Below, piece after piece: positions 1 to 8,786 of a stretch of 64,000 nucleotides of DNA; the stretch's first letter is position 1, and the number at the start of each line of letters is the position of its first letter. Both the position numbers and the translations under genes were made by a program. The notes under the pieces were generated by a model that saw only the letters and a program-made list of their open reading frames with translations, ran no database searches and was not told the origin of the DNA. The stretch is taken from assembly GCA_003152355.1 (NCBI GenBank), contig PMAA01000201.1, forward strand, positions 30,811 to 94,810, in the 5' to 3' direction. This DNA comes from Acidobacteriota bacterium (GTDB taxonomy: Bacteria; Acidobacteriota; Terriglobia; Acidiferrales; UBA7541).

Positions 1-1754
1 GCGTGAAAGTGCAGCCGTCGCCGGATTGGTTGCGCCAGCGTCTCGAAGCGCTCGGCCACGCTTCGATCAACAACGTCGTGGACGCGACGAACTACGTCAT
101 GCTCGAACTGGGCCAACCGCTGCACGCCTTCGATCTCGATAAACTCGCGGAGAGCCGCATCGTCGTGCGCCGGGCACGGCCGGGAGAAAAGATGCGCACG
201 CTCGACGGGATCGAACGCACGCTGACGAAAGATATGTGCGTAGTTGCCGACGCGTCGCATGCGGTGGGCATTGGCGGTGTGATGGGCGGCGCGGAGAGCG
301 AGATCGGATTCTCAACGCGCAATATCCTCATCGAGGCCGCCTGGTTCGATCCGATTTCTATTCGCCGGACTTCGAAAACTTTGGGACTGCGCACCGAAGC
401 TTCGATGCGGTTCGAGCGCGGAGCTGACATCGAGATGGCCGAATTGGCCTCGCGCCGGACGGCGGAGCTGATTCAGCAGCTTGGCGGCGGCGAAATTCTT
501 GCGGGCGTGGTGGATGTCTACGCAAGCCCCGAGCCACAGCGAAAGCTGGAGTTGACGCGAACGGAATTTCTGCGCGTGATGGGCGCGGATGCGCCGGATC
601 GGGAGATTGAGGGAATTCTCGGCGTACTGGGATTTCAGCCTGTGCGCATCGACGAAAACCGCGGCCGCGACGAATCGTTGACGGCAGCGTGGGAGTGTCG
701 CACGGTTTCGTGGCGACGTGACGTGACGCGAGAGATTGACCTCGTCGAAGAAGTCGCGCGAATTTACGGCTACGACAAGTTTCCGCCGCGAATGCCGTCG
801 TCGAAACAGCCTGCTGCGCGTTTGCCGCACGCAGGCGCCGAGGACCAGCTTCGCCAGCGTCTGATCGGCTTGGGCTATCAGGAAATTGTCGGCGTCCCGC
901 TCGTGAATAAAGCGCTTGACGAATTATTTCGGCCTGAAAGTGTGATGCCGGCGATCATCGGCAATCCGCTCTCCGAAGAAGCTTCGACGATGCGCGGTTC
1001 GGGCACCGTCAGCATGCTCGCGACGCTCGAATGGAATTTGAATCGCGGCCAGCGCAATCTGCGTCTCTTCGAAATCGGCAAGGCTTACGGGATAAAAGAT
1101 GGGAAACCAGAGGAGAATCGCGTTCTCACTTTGGGCGCAACGGGCGATGCGAGAGAGAAAAGTATTCACGAGGAAGCGCGCGAATTCGAATTCGCGGATC
1201 TGAAGGGCGATCTCGACCGGATTGGCGAGCTTGCCGGCGGCTTCGCATGGGATTCGGAGGTTTTGAACTGGCTATCGAATGCTGCTGCCGGCCGGATCGG
1301 GCTCGCTGGCTCCGGCGGCGCGCTGGGCACGGCAGGAAAGATCGGCAGGAAACCTGCCGAAGTATTCAAGCTGCGAACGGATGCATTTGTTGCCGACCTA
1401 GCGCTCGAACCGCTGCTGGAAGCAATCGATCGCGCGCGAGCTTCGCGGCGATATGAACCGCTGCCGCGATTCCCGGCGGTCGAGCGCGATTTTTCACTGC
1501 TGCTCGGGGACGGAATCGAATTCGCGCAGGTGCAGGAAGCAATCCGCGCTTTGCAGATTCCCGAAGTTGCGCGCGTTGAAGCCGTGGATTTGTTCCGCGG
1601 CAAGAATGTTCCCGCCGGAAAGTATTCTCTTCTCGTTCGAGTCTTGTTCCAAAACGCGCTGGCGACATTCACGGATGTGCAGCTGACCGATTTCTCCGCT
1701 CGCATCGTGGCCGCGCTCGAAAAATCGCTGGGCGCGTCCCTTCGCGCAAGCTAG
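1..1754 (+). CDS. pheT: Phenylalanyl-tRNA synthetase beta subunit, 5' partial
   Basis: Beta subunit of the alpha2-beta2 enzyme that charges tRNA-Phe with phenylalanine in the cytoplasm. The reading frame is open through the left edge, so the GTG at base 3 is an internal valine and the N-terminal part is missing. The visible protein (about 583 residues) starts in the B3/B4 editing domain with the hallmark [20 protein letters not shown]. It continues through a B5 domain ([21 protein letters not shown]), a catalytic-like core, and a C-terminal FDX-ACB anticodon-binding domain ([15 protein letters not shown]). It ends at a TAG. zapA follows after about 120 bases, and this order is common in several phyla. 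pheS is presumably just upstream, outside the window. The identification is secure. Confidence 0.97.
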   Translation, partial: VKVQPSPDWLRQRLEALGHASINNVVDATNYVMLELGQPLHAFDLDKLAESRIVVRRARPGEKMRTLDGIERTLTKDMCVVADASHAVGIGGVMGGAESEIGFSTRNILIEAAWFDPISIRRTSKTLGLRTEASMRFERGADIEMAELASRRTAELIQQLGGGEILAGVVDVYASPEPQRKLELTRTEFLRVMGADAPDREIEGILGVLGFQPVRIDENRGRDESLTAAWECRTVSWRRDVTREIDLVEEVARIYGYDKFPPRMPSSKQPAARLPHAGAEDQLRQRLIGLGYQEIVGVPLVNKALDELFRPESVMPAIIGNPLSEEASTMRGSGTVSMLATLEWNLNRGQRNLRLFEIGKAYGIKDGKPEENRVLTLGATGDAREKSIHEEAREFEFADLKGDLDRIGELAGGFAWDSEVLNWLSNAAAGRIGLAGSGGALGTAGKIGRKPAEVFKLRTDAFVADLALEPLLEAIDRARASRRYEPLPRFPAVERDFSLLLGDGIEFAQVQEAIRALQIPEVARVEAVDLFRGKNVPAGKYSLLVRVLFQNALATFTDVQLTDFSARIVAALEKSLGASLRAS

Positions 1755-1876
1755 TTTCCCCCGGCAACCTGCCTCGCGAACCGCAATTGGTGGCGCGGGC
1801 AGAACCGCACGTTTCTGCTTGTCACTCAAGACGCGACGCCGCAGAATACACGTGGCTCAGCCGGAGAGAGGCTCCC

Positions 1877-2155
1877 GTGAAGATTGAAATTTACAACCAG
1901 AGCTACAACGTTCAAGCCGATGAGAACGAAGAGTACCTGAAGGGGCTAGCGGCATTCGTGGATGAAAAGATGCGCTCGGTCGCGGAAGCCACTCGTACGA
2001 TCGACTCGGTGCGCGTCGCTGTCCTCGCCGCGCTCAATATTGCCGACGAACTTCATACACTTAAGAAGCGGCAGGACGCGATCGAAGGGCCGCTGCGCCA
2101 GCGCGTCGAAAAATGCGTTGCGATGGTCGAAAAGACGCTCGAACAAACGGCCTGA
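1877..2155 (+). CDS. zapA: Cell division protein ZapA
   Basis: Small FtsZ-ring-associated protein that stabilises and bundles FtsZ filaments at midcell. The ORF track starts at 1787, but a GTG at 1877 preceded by GGAGAG with good spacing gives a 92-residue protein beginning MKIEIYNQSY, the usual N-terminus of the family. An N-terminal beta region (VQADENEEYLKGLAAFVDEK) is followed by a helical part (VAVLAALNIADELHTLKKRQ) that would form the tetramerisation coiled coil. It lies downstream of pheT. In many bacteria zapA sits directly before the 6S RNA gene; here the 6S RNA is about 13 kb further right. Confidence 0.9.
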   Translation: MKIEIYNQSYNVQADENEEYLKGLAAFVDEKMRSVAEATRTIDSVRVAVLAALNIADELHTLKKRQDAIEGPLRQRVEKCVAMVEKTLEQTA

Positions 2156-2268
2156 CCCTGCACTCGCCCGAACGTATCGGGTGAGTATCGAGGCAAACAC
2201 AACGTTTCAGTTCTGCCAGGCATCTCCGATACAATGGTTTAGGGCTCGTGGTTGAACGGCAGTGAAGC

Positions 2269-2556
2269 TTGAACTCCTTAAACAAATATACTCGGCATCT
2301 GATCGTGCCCCTGGCACTCGTCGCTCTTCTCGTCATCACGACCACGCTAGGCAACGTCTGGCACCATCACGATTCAAACTCTGAGACCACCTGCCCGATC
2401 TGCCATTTCAATCATCAACCGATCGAGAAGCCGCTCGCCGGCAATCGTCTGCCCGTGCTTATGCCGGTTAGTTCGAGCCCCGATGTGTTTCAGCCTTCCC
2501 TTGAGCCGACGCCAGACTCACACCGCATTCCCGCCCGCGCACCTCCTTCCGCGTAA
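2269..2556 (+). CDS. Small membrane/secreted protein with CPICH motif
   Basis: A 95-residue protein of unknown function. A hydrophobic segment at about residues 11-30 could be a signal peptide or membrane anchor. It is followed by a potential metal site, HHHD at 32-35 and CPICH at 42-46, then a proline-rich tail ending RAPPSA. The start is a TTG with only weak SD potential (AGTGAAG). A TACAAT element at 2230-2235 could serve as a -10. It directly precedes the TolC/adaptor/RND genes. A paralogue with the same HxHD-x6-CPxCH layout, a following LPVL and a closing RAPPS lies on the other side of those genes at 8379. The pattern resembles small His/Cys-rich proteins near copper and TonB systems (DUF2946-like, from memory). 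Binding of a metal for delivery or sensing is an inference. Confidence 0.7.
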   Translation: MNSLNKYTRHLIVPLALVALLVITTTLGNVWHHHDSNSETTCPICHFNHQPIEKPLAGNRLPVLMPVSSSPDVFQPSLEPTPDSHRIPARAPPSA

Positions 2557-2632
2557 TCTTCTGTCTGTGCGTTCTGCGCCGGGCTCGGCGCGTTGATCCA
2601 CTTTTTCCGATTTTCATTTGAATGGTGGTGTT

Positions 2633-3904
2633 ATGCGTTCACGAATACCTTTTTTCGCAGTTTTGTCTGTCCCGCTATTGTGGGCGGGGATCGCCGCTGG
2701 GCAAAGCTCCGGCCCCGTGCGCGTGAGCCTTGACGACGCGATCAAACTCGCGCTGCAGCACAATCACACCCTACTCGCGGCTCGCGTGACGATCCAAGAA
2801 AGCCAGGCCGAGGAGATAACCGCGAATCTGCGGCCGGACCCAGTGCTCGGCGCGGACGCTCAGTTTCTGCCCCTCTTTCAGCCAACTCAGGCTAATGCCA
2901 ATTACTTCGACCAAAACGCGCAGTTCGACATCGGCCTCAGCTATCTCTTCGAGCGCGGCAGGAAGCGCCAGCACCGCCTCCAGGCCGCGAAGGACACCAC
3001 GGCGGTAACAACATCGCAGGTTGCCGACAACGAGCGCGCTTTGACGTTTCTCGTCGCCTCCGATTTCGTCAACGTGCAACTCGCGGAATCCACTTTGGCA
3101 CTCGCCGAGCAGGACCTGAAAAGTTTTCAGAACACGGTCGACATCAGCAATATCCGTTACAAAGACGGAGACATGAGCGAAGCAGACCTGCTCAAAATCA
3201 AACTGCAGCTGCTGCAATTTCAGACGGATCTTTCGCAGGCACAACTCGCGCGGGTGCAAGCGCTCATCATGCTCCGCCAGTCGCTTGGCTTTGAATCCGT
3301 CACGGCAGATTACGACGTGGCAGGAGAACTCGACTACCAGCCGGTCCGCGCAAAGCGCGACGACCTTGAATCGCTGGCCATTCAGCAGCGGCCCGATTTG
3401 CGCGCAGCCGTGCAGGGTGTGACCGCAGCGCAGAGCCAATACGAACTGCAGCGCGCCATCGGCAAGCGCGACATCACGGGGACCGCGGATTACAGCCATA
3501 CGGGAGGCACGAGCGGCATTTCGCTCTTCGCGAGCATGCCCCTCCCCATCTTCGATCGCAATCAGGGCGAAATTGCCCGGACGCGGTATGCCATCACGCA
3601 ATTCCAGGAAACCCAAAAGAGCGCACAGGAACAGGTGTTGACCGACGTCGTCAATGCGTACGAAGGGCTTGAAACGAACGACCAGATAATTCAACTGTAC
3701 CGCGGCGGCTATCTCGATGAAGCCCAACAATCGCGAGACATCAGCGAGTACGCGTACAAGCGCGGTGCTGCAAGCCTTCTCGATTTTCTCGACGCCGAGC
3801 GCAGTTATCGCGCCGTTCAACTCGCCTACCGCCAGTCTCTCGCGGCCTATCAACTCGCGGTCGAGCAGCTTCGCGAAGCGGTGGGCACAAGGAGCCTGCC
3901 GTGA
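2633..3904 (+). CDS. TolC-family outer membrane efflux protein (CzcC/CusC-like)
   Basis: Outer membrane channel of a tripartite metal efflux pump. The 423-residue protein has a signal peptide (RSRIPFFAVLSVPLLWAGIAAG) and two OEP-type repeats. These are seen in the long helical stretches starting VSLDDAIKLALQHNHTLLAA and, in the second half, ESLAIQQRPDLRAAVQGV, plus a final AYKRGAASLLDFLDAERSY segment typical of the family. The ORF track begins at a TTG at 2618; the ATG at 2633 is preferred because it leads straight into the signal peptide. It overlaps the next gene by four bases (GTGA), indicating translational coupling with the adaptor. Family assignment is firm; the substrate comes only from context. 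Confidence 0.9.
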   Translation: MRSRIPFFAVLSVPLLWAGIAAGQSSGPVRVSLDDAIKLALQHNHTLLAARVTIQESQAEEITANLRPDPVLGADAQFLPLFQPTQANANYFDQNAQFDIGLSYLFERGRKRQHRLQAAKDTTAVTTSQVADNERALTFLVASDFVNVQLAESTLALAEQDLKSFQNTVDISNIRYKDGDMSEADLLKIKLQLLQFQTDLSQAQLARVQALIMLRQSLGFESVTADYDVAGELDYQPVRAKRDDLESLAIQQRPDLRAAVQGVTAAQSQYELQRAIGKRDITGTADYSHTGGTSGISLFASMPLPIFDRNQGEIARTRYAITQFQETQKSAQEQVLTDVVNAYEGLETNDQIIQLYRGGYLDEAQQSRDISEYAYKRGAASLLDFLDAERSYRAVQLAYRQSLAAYQLAVEQLREAVGTRSLP

Positions 3905-5139
3905 AAACGAACAGGCACGCTTCCATCCGAATTCGCAGGAGTGGGGGCGGTAAAACCCGGTGTGATTCGCCCGCGCCGAGAACACGATCTTGGAGAGTGA
4001 ACGTCGCGGTGCTCGCGGTGGTCTTCGCGCTCGCCGGCTGTGGAGAAGGATCAGAAAAGGCCAGCAAAATGACTTCGTTCTCGACAGCGGAAAGTCCCGA
4101 GGCCAAGGCCGAGATCTTCTCACTGCCCACCGGCCAAATGTCTCACATCCAGGTCGTGACGGTCGAGCAGGGACGGCTGACACGCATGCTCCGATTGAGC
4201 GGCGCAGTCGAGTACAACGACTTCAAGACCACGCCAGTAATCACGCAGGTAGGTGGGCCAGTCAGCCGCGTCGTGGTTGCGCCGGGTGAGCATGTGCGGG
4301 CCGGCCAGCCTCTGCTTTACATCGCCAGCCCGGACTACTCTCTTCTGCGGGCAGCTTATATCAAAGCACGTGACGCATTTCAGCTCGCAGACAAGTACTA
4401 CCTCCGCGCGCAGGACCTTTTTGCGCACGGCGCGATTGCCCAGGCCGACCTCGAGCAAGCTGAATCGAACCGCGCGCAGACACAGGCTGACTTCGCGTCC
4501 AGCGCGGACGCCATCCGGATCCTCGGCATCCCGGACCCGGAAACGATTATCAGCAAGGCTCCATCACCGGAAATCCCGCTGTTCTCGCCCGTGGCTGGAG
4601 AAGTCGTCGACCGCGAGTGCTCCGTGGGGCAATTGCTGGCGCCGGGCGCCACGCAGTGTTTCACGCTGTCGGACATGAGTTCGGTCTGGATTCTTGTCAA
4701 CATCTACCAAAAAGACGTGGCCTACGTGCACGTCGGCGATCCGGTGACGATCGACAATGAATCGTATCCCGGCGTCGTGCGCGGCACGATCGAATACATT
4801 TCTCCCGCGCTCGACCCCACCACGCGCACGCTCCAGGCGCGCATTGACGCCCCGAATCCCGGCGAGCGCTTGAAAAAGGAAATGTACGTGACCGCGGAGG
4901 TCCAAGCCGGGGTGATCCCCAACGCAATTTCCGTCCCTAACTCTTCCGTTCTCCGAGACGAACAAAACATGCCCTACGTCTATCTACAAACCGGAAACAC
5001 CCAGTTCGCCAGGCGCGGCGTCACGCTAGGCGAAAGCCAGGATGGAAAAACGCAAATCCTCACCGGGTTGCAAGCAAACGACCGCGTGGTCGGCGACGGC
5101 AGCCTTTTCCTGCAATTCCAAAATTCGCTTCAGCGCTAA
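3901..5139 (+). CDS. RND efflux periplasmic adaptor subunit (CzcB/CusB-like), probable lipoprotein
   Basis: Membrane fusion protein linking the inner membrane RND pump to the TolC-like channel. The 412-residue frame starts at a GTG inside the stop of the preceding gene. A hydrophobic stretch ending FALAGC at about residues 34-47 looks like a lipoprotein signal with lipobox, preceded by an unusually long basic leader of about 32 residues, so the start could be further in (a GTG at 3997 has a GGAG that is too close). A barrel/lipoyl half-motif (VVVAPGEHVRAGQPLLYIASPDYS), a helical hairpin rich in Ala/Gln, a second lipoyl half (LFSPVAGEVVDRECSVGQLL) and a beta-barrel part (VWILVNIYQKDVAYVHVGD) follow in the usual order. 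The RND gene starts 19 bases later. Confidence 0.9.
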   Translation: MKTNRHASIRIRRSGGGKTRCDSPAPRTRSWRVNVAVLAVVFALAGCGEGSEKASKMTSFSTAESPEAKAEIFSLPTGQMSHIQVVTVEQGRLTRMLRLSGAVEYNDFKTTPVITQVGGPVSRVVVAPGEHVRAGQPLLYIASPDYSLLRAAYIKARDAFQLADKYYLRAQDLFAHGAIAQADLEQAESNRAQTQADFASSADAIRILGIPDPETIISKAPSPEIPLFSPVAGEVVDRECSVGQLLAPGATQCFTLSDMSSVWILVNIYQKDVAYVHVGDPVTIDNESYPGVVRGTIEYISPALDPTTRTLQARIDAPNPGERLKKEMYVTAEVQAGVIPNAISVPNSSVLRDEQNMPYVYLQTGNTQFARRGVTLGESQDGKTQILTGLQANDRVVGDGSLFLQFQNSLQR

Positions 5140-5158
5140 GGGGTGGCACAGGACTTAG

Positions 5159-8100
5159 ATGATCCATCACATCGTTCAATTCGCTCTCCGCCAGCGCTTC
5201 CTGGTCCTGATGGTGGCAGCGTTCGTGGTCGTTGCCGGGGCGGTCTCGTTTCAGCGGATGCCCGTGGACGCTTACCCGGACCTTTCTCCTCCGCTTGTCG
5301 AGGTCATCACTCAGTGGCCCGGACACGCGGCGGAGGAAATCGAGCGGCTGGTTACACTGCCGATCGAGCTGCAGATGAACGGCGTGCCGCAGATGGTGTT
5401 CATGCGCTCGATCTCGCTCTACGGCCTGTCCGACGTGATCATGACGTTCCAGGACAACGCGGATAACTATTTCGCCCGGCAAGTAGTGTTTGAACGGCTT
5501 TCGGATGCCACGCTGCCTCAGGGCGTGACGGGCAGTCTGGCGCCCCTCTCGAGTCCGTCAAACCTCGTCTATCGCTACGTGATTGAAAGTCCGGACCGCA
5601 CTCCGCAAGAACTGAAGACGTACGAGGACTGGGTGATTGAGCGCGCCTACAAGTCTGTGCCGGGCGTGGCCGACGATTCAGGTTTCGGCGGCACGGTGAT
5701 GCAATACCAGGTACTGCTCGATCCCGCCAAGATTTATAGCTACCACGTCGCCCTACCGCAAATACTGACTGCCTTGGCCGCCAATAATGCCAACGCGGGC
5801 GGCGGTTTTTACTCGCAGGGCTCGCAATTCTTCTACGTGCGCGGACTTGGATTGGTCACCAAAACCGAAGACATCGGCAACATCGTCGTGGGAAATAACA
5901 ACGGTGTGCCTGTGCGCATTCGCGACATTGGCGACGTCACCATCGGCAACGCTCCTCGCCTCGGAGAGTTCGGTTTCCAGAACGATGACGACCGCGTCGA
6001 AGGCGTCATCCTGATGCTCACCGGCGAGCAGACGCAGAACGTCCTCAAACGAGTGGAAGCGAAGACCACGGAGATCAACCGCGATCTCCTGCCGCAGGAT
6101 GTGAAGGTCCGGCCCTACTACGACCGGAGCGACCTGGTACAGGTGACCATCGATACCGTGGAGCATAACCTGCTGCTCGGCATGGCCTTGGTCTTCATTG
6201 TCTTGATTTTCTTCTTAGTCAGCGTGCGCGCGGCGATCATCGTCGCTCTGACCATTCCGCTGAGCTTGCTGTTTTCTTTTATATTCCTGCACGGGCGCGG
6301 CATCCCGGCGAACCTGCTTTCCATCGGCGCGATCGATTTCGGAATCATCATCGACGGCACAGTCGTAATGATGGAAAACATCTACCGCGAGCTGGCCGCG
6401 CGCCACGGACAGGACTACAAACTCCACGAAGTAATTATCGCGGCAGCACACGACGTGGACCGGCCCATTTTTTATTCGATCGCCGTCATTCTTGCCGGCT
6501 ACCTTCCCATCTATGCGCTCAGCGGCCCGTCCGGCAAGCTGTTCCACCCTATGGCGGAAACGATGTCCTGGGCGCTTCTCGGTTCGCTGATCTTCACCCT
6601 CACACTCGTTCCTGTGCTCGCTTCCTATTGGTTCACGCACGGTGTGAAGGAAAAGGTAAACCGCGCGTACGATTGGCTGAAAGACGAGTACGCTTCGGAA
6701 CTCCGTTGGTGCCTGGACCGCCCGAATCTTACGATGATATTGGCCACCATTATTTTCGGCGCTTCGCTTCTTCTGATTCCGTTCATCGGCGGTGAGTTCA
6801 TGCCTCACCTCGACGAAGGAGCCATGTGGGTCCGCGCCACGATGCCTTACACTATCTCCTTCGAAGAGGCGGCCAAATTCGCTCCACAGATCCGCAAGAT
6901 CCTGATGGCGTATCCGATGGTTACCGAGGTCGGCTCCGAGCTGGCGCGCCCCGACGACGGCACCGACCCAACCGGGTTCTTCAACTGCGAGTTCTACGTT
7001 GGGCTGAAACCCTACAAGGATGCGACGTGGACCCGCGGATCGATCCACAACAAAGCCGATCTAACGAAGGACATTCAGAAGAAAGTCGAATCGTATCCCG
7101 GTGTAATTTTCAACTTCACGCAGCCGGCCGAAGACGCCGTGGACGAAGCGCTCACGGGCTTGAAAAGCGCGCTGGCTGTGAAAATTTTCGGCCCGGATCT
7201 GCAGGTACTCGAAGACAAAGCGGTCGAAATCAAGCGCGTGCTCCAGCAGGTGCCCGGCTTTACCGAACTGACCGTCGTTCGCGAGTTGGGACAACCCAGC
7301 GTGAAAATAGACGTGGACCGCGAAAAAATCGCGCGTTACGGCATCAACGTCTCCGATGTCGAGGGCGTAATTCAGGCCGCGGTAGGCGGCCAAGCGGCCA
7401 CGCAAGTGATTCAGGGCGAGCAGCTGTTTGACCTTGTAGTGCGCATGAAGCCTGAATATCGCTCGAGCACGCACGCTATCGGAAATTTGCTGGTGCCAAC
7501 TCCTTCGGGGCAGCAGGTTCCGATTTCCGAGCTGGCCACCATCACTCAGGGCAATGGTGCGTCGTTCATTTATCGCGAGAATAATTCGCGTTACATCGGA
7601 GTTCAATTCAGCATCGAGGGGCGCGACCTGGCCCGCGCAGTGGATCAGGCGCAGAAGGCAGTGCAGTCTTCCGTCAAACTGCCGCAGGGCTACCGGTTGG
7701 ACTGGGGCGGCGAATACAGCGAGTACGTCGCCGCACGACAACAGTTCGCGGTTATCGCCCCGCTCGCCGTTCTCCTGATTTTTACGATTCTGTTCGCGCT
7801 CTACGGCAATTTCAAGTTCCCGATCACCGTTCTCATCGGCGTGGTTATGACGGAACCAGTCGGGGCTTTGCTGGCACTCAAGCTTACGCATACAACGTTC
7901 AGCGTCTCTTCCGTTCTGGGGCTGCTCGTACTGATGGGCGTATCGGCCGAGACTGCGATCATCGACGTCTCGTATATCAATAAGCTGCGTCTCGAAGGAT
8001 TTGGCATCCGCAAAGCCACGCTCGACGGATCGCTGATCCGCCTCCGGCCCATCATGATGACGGCGCTGGTCGCTTGCCTCGGCCTTCTACCCGCGGCGCT

Positions 8101-8245
8101 TTCCACCGGTGTGGGCTCGGACTCGCAGAAACCGTTTGCGATCGTCATTGTGGCGGGACTCGTCTCGCGGCTATTTCTGGGGCGGATCGTGAGTCCGGTG
8201 CTTTACCAAATGGTGGCGCGCGAAGGGGATGTTTTGCAGGTATGA
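5159..8245 (+). CDS. Heavy-metal efflux RND permease (CzcA/CusA family)
   Basis: Inner membrane proton-driven pump, 1028 residues, the normal size for the HME branch of RND transporters. The N-terminus (RFLVLMVAAFVVVAGAVSF, then YPDLSPPLVEV) and two periplasmic porter halves separated by clusters of membrane helices are visible. In TM4 the proton-relay motif reads DFGIIIDGTVVMMEN (first Asp at residue 393). From memory this acidic DFG-x3-DG form is closer to divalent-cation (Zn/Co/Cd/Ni) pumps than to Cu(I) CusA pumps, but this is not decisive. It is third in the operon after the TolC and adaptor genes. No dedicated two-component sensor or MerR regulator is seen nearby, so regulation is unknown. 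Confidence 0.93.
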   Translation: MIHHIVQFALRQRFLVLMVAAFVVVAGAVSFQRMPVDAYPDLSPPLVEVITQWPGHAAEEIERLVTLPIELQMNGVPQMVFMRSISLYGLSDVIMTFQDNADNYFARQVVFERLSDATLPQGVTGSLAPLSSPSNLVYRYVIESPDRTPQELKTYEDWVIERAYKSVPGVADDSGFGGTVMQYQVLLDPAKIYSYHVALPQILTALAANNANAGGGFYSQGSQFFYVRGLGLVTKTEDIGNIVVGNNNGVPVRIRDIGDVTIGNAPRLGEFGFQNDDDRVEGVILMLTGEQTQNVLKRVEAKTTEINRDLLPQDVKVRPYYDRSDLVQVTIDTVEHNLLLGMALVFIVLIFFLVSVRAAIIVALTIPLSLLFSFIFLHGRGIPANLLSIGAIDFGIIIDGTVVMMENIYRELAARHGQDYKLHEVIIAAAHDVDRPIFYSIAVILAGYLPIYALSGPSGKLFHPMAETMSWALLGSLIFTLTLVPVLASYWFTHGVKEKVNRAYDWLKDEYASELRWCLDRPNLTMILATIIFGASLLLIPFIGGEFMPHLDEGAMWVRATMPYTISFEEAAKFAPQIRKILMAYPMVTEVGSELARPDDGTDPTGFFNCEFYVGLKPYKDATWTRGSIHNKADLTKDIQKKVESYPGVIFNFTQPAEDAVDEALTGLKSALAVKIFGPDLQVLEDKAVEIKRVLQQVPGFTELTVVRELGQPSVKIDVDREKIARYGINVSDVEGVIQAAVGGQAATQVIQGEQLFDLVVRMKPEYRSSTHAIGNLLVPTPSGQQVPISELATITQGNGASFIYRENNSRYIGVQFSIEGRDLARAVDQAQKAVQSSVKLPQGYRLDWGGEYSEYVAARQQFAVIAPLAVLLIFTILFALYGNFKFPITVLIGVVMTEPVGALLALKLTHTTFSVSSVLGLLVLMGVSAETAIIDVSYINKLRLEGFGIRKATLDGSLIRLRPIMMTALVACLGLLPAALSTGVGSDSQKPFAIVIVAGLVSRLFLGRIVSPVLYQMVAREGDVLQV

Positions 8246-8378
8246 GAGTGACATCATCCATTAAACGCTCGCAGCTGGCCACTCCGGCCGGACCATCGCC
8301 GCGGCGTGGTCTGATACGTCACCCTTTCGCGTCTAGCTGCGTCTAATTGGCTGATTGGTGGTATACGCTGGCGACTAG

Positions 8379-8681
8379 ATGAACTCAGGTTCGAATTCGA
8401 GGCTCGGCACGTCGAGGCTGTTGGCGGTGTGCCTGGCGCTCCTCGCTCTACTGTTTATTACAGCGGAGTCGAGCCTCGCTCACAATCACGACGACACCTC
8501 TTCCGCGACATGCCCAGTCTGCCACATGGCGCAGCAAGCGCCCGTGCGGACAGCCGTCACCGTTAAGCTGCCGGTGCTTTTTGCGGTGGCTTGGCGCGTG
8601 CCGGGCGAAGTGCTCGCGCCGGAACTCGAGCAACTGCCTGAGGACAATCCCTCCAGGGCGCCTCCTTCGTACTCGGTCTAA
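8379..8681 (+). CDS. Small membrane/secreted protein with CPVCH motif
   Basis: A 100-residue protein of unknown function and paralogue of the protein at 2269. A hydrophobic segment at about 14-33 (LLAVCLALLALLFITAESSLA) is probably a signal peptide. The mature part carries HNHD at 35-38 and CPVCH at 45-49, spaced as in the first copy. LPVL and a C-terminal RAPPS follow, also conserved. The start is an ATG with no strong SD, and TATACG lies just upstream. It sits between the RND pump and the first TonB-dependent receptor, with a likely terminator hairpin 20 bases after its stop. A periplasmic metal-binding role is inferred from the His/Cys pattern and from the metal-transport genes around it. 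Confidence 0.7.
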   Translation: MNSGSNSRLGTSRLLAVCLALLALLFITAESSLAHNHDDTSSATCPVCHMAQQAPVRTAVTVKLPVLFAVAWRVPGEVLAPELEQLPEDNPSRAPPSYSV

Positions 8682-8700
8682 CCTCTCCGACAATCGTCAT

Positions 8701-8730
8701 GCCGCTCCGCAATGCGGAGTGGCCCCTTTT
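8701..8730 (+). terminator. Possible terminator/attenuator after the CPVCH gene
   Basis: A ten-base-pair stem GCCGCTCCGC / GCGGAGTGGC (one G-T pair) with loop AAT is followed by CCCTTTT. The T-run is short, so termination may be partial, which would allow read-through into the receptor gene. Confidence 0.4.
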
Positions 8731-8743
8731 CCACTCATACACC

Positions 8744-8768
8744 GGGCAGCCCGATTGGGCCGTTGCCC
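8744..8768 (+). promoter_or_regulatory. Stable hairpin just before the receptor ribosome-binding site
   Basis: Nested stem: outer GGGCA/TGCCC, inner GCCC/GGGC, loop GATT, with a three-base bulge. It ends eight bases before the GGGAGGGA ribosome-binding site of the receptor starting at 8787. It could affect translation. No known riboswitch was recognised. Confidence 0.35.
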
Positions 8769-8786
8769 ATCCCGTGGGAGGGACAA

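Noticed and set aside
2771-4183. 470-residue minus-strand ORF opposite the TolC and adaptor genes
   Set aside because: It is antisense to two clearly identified genes and has no family-like motif; long antisense frames are expected at this base composition.
8242-8346. 34-codon ORF overlapping the RND pump stop (ATGA)
   Set aside because: The ATGA overlap is suggestive of coupling, but the peptide is basic, short and without hydrophobic or conserved pattern; not enough support.
8744-8768. Hairpin considered as part of a cobalamin riboswitch before the receptor
   Set aside because: The conserved cobalamin box sequence is not present.
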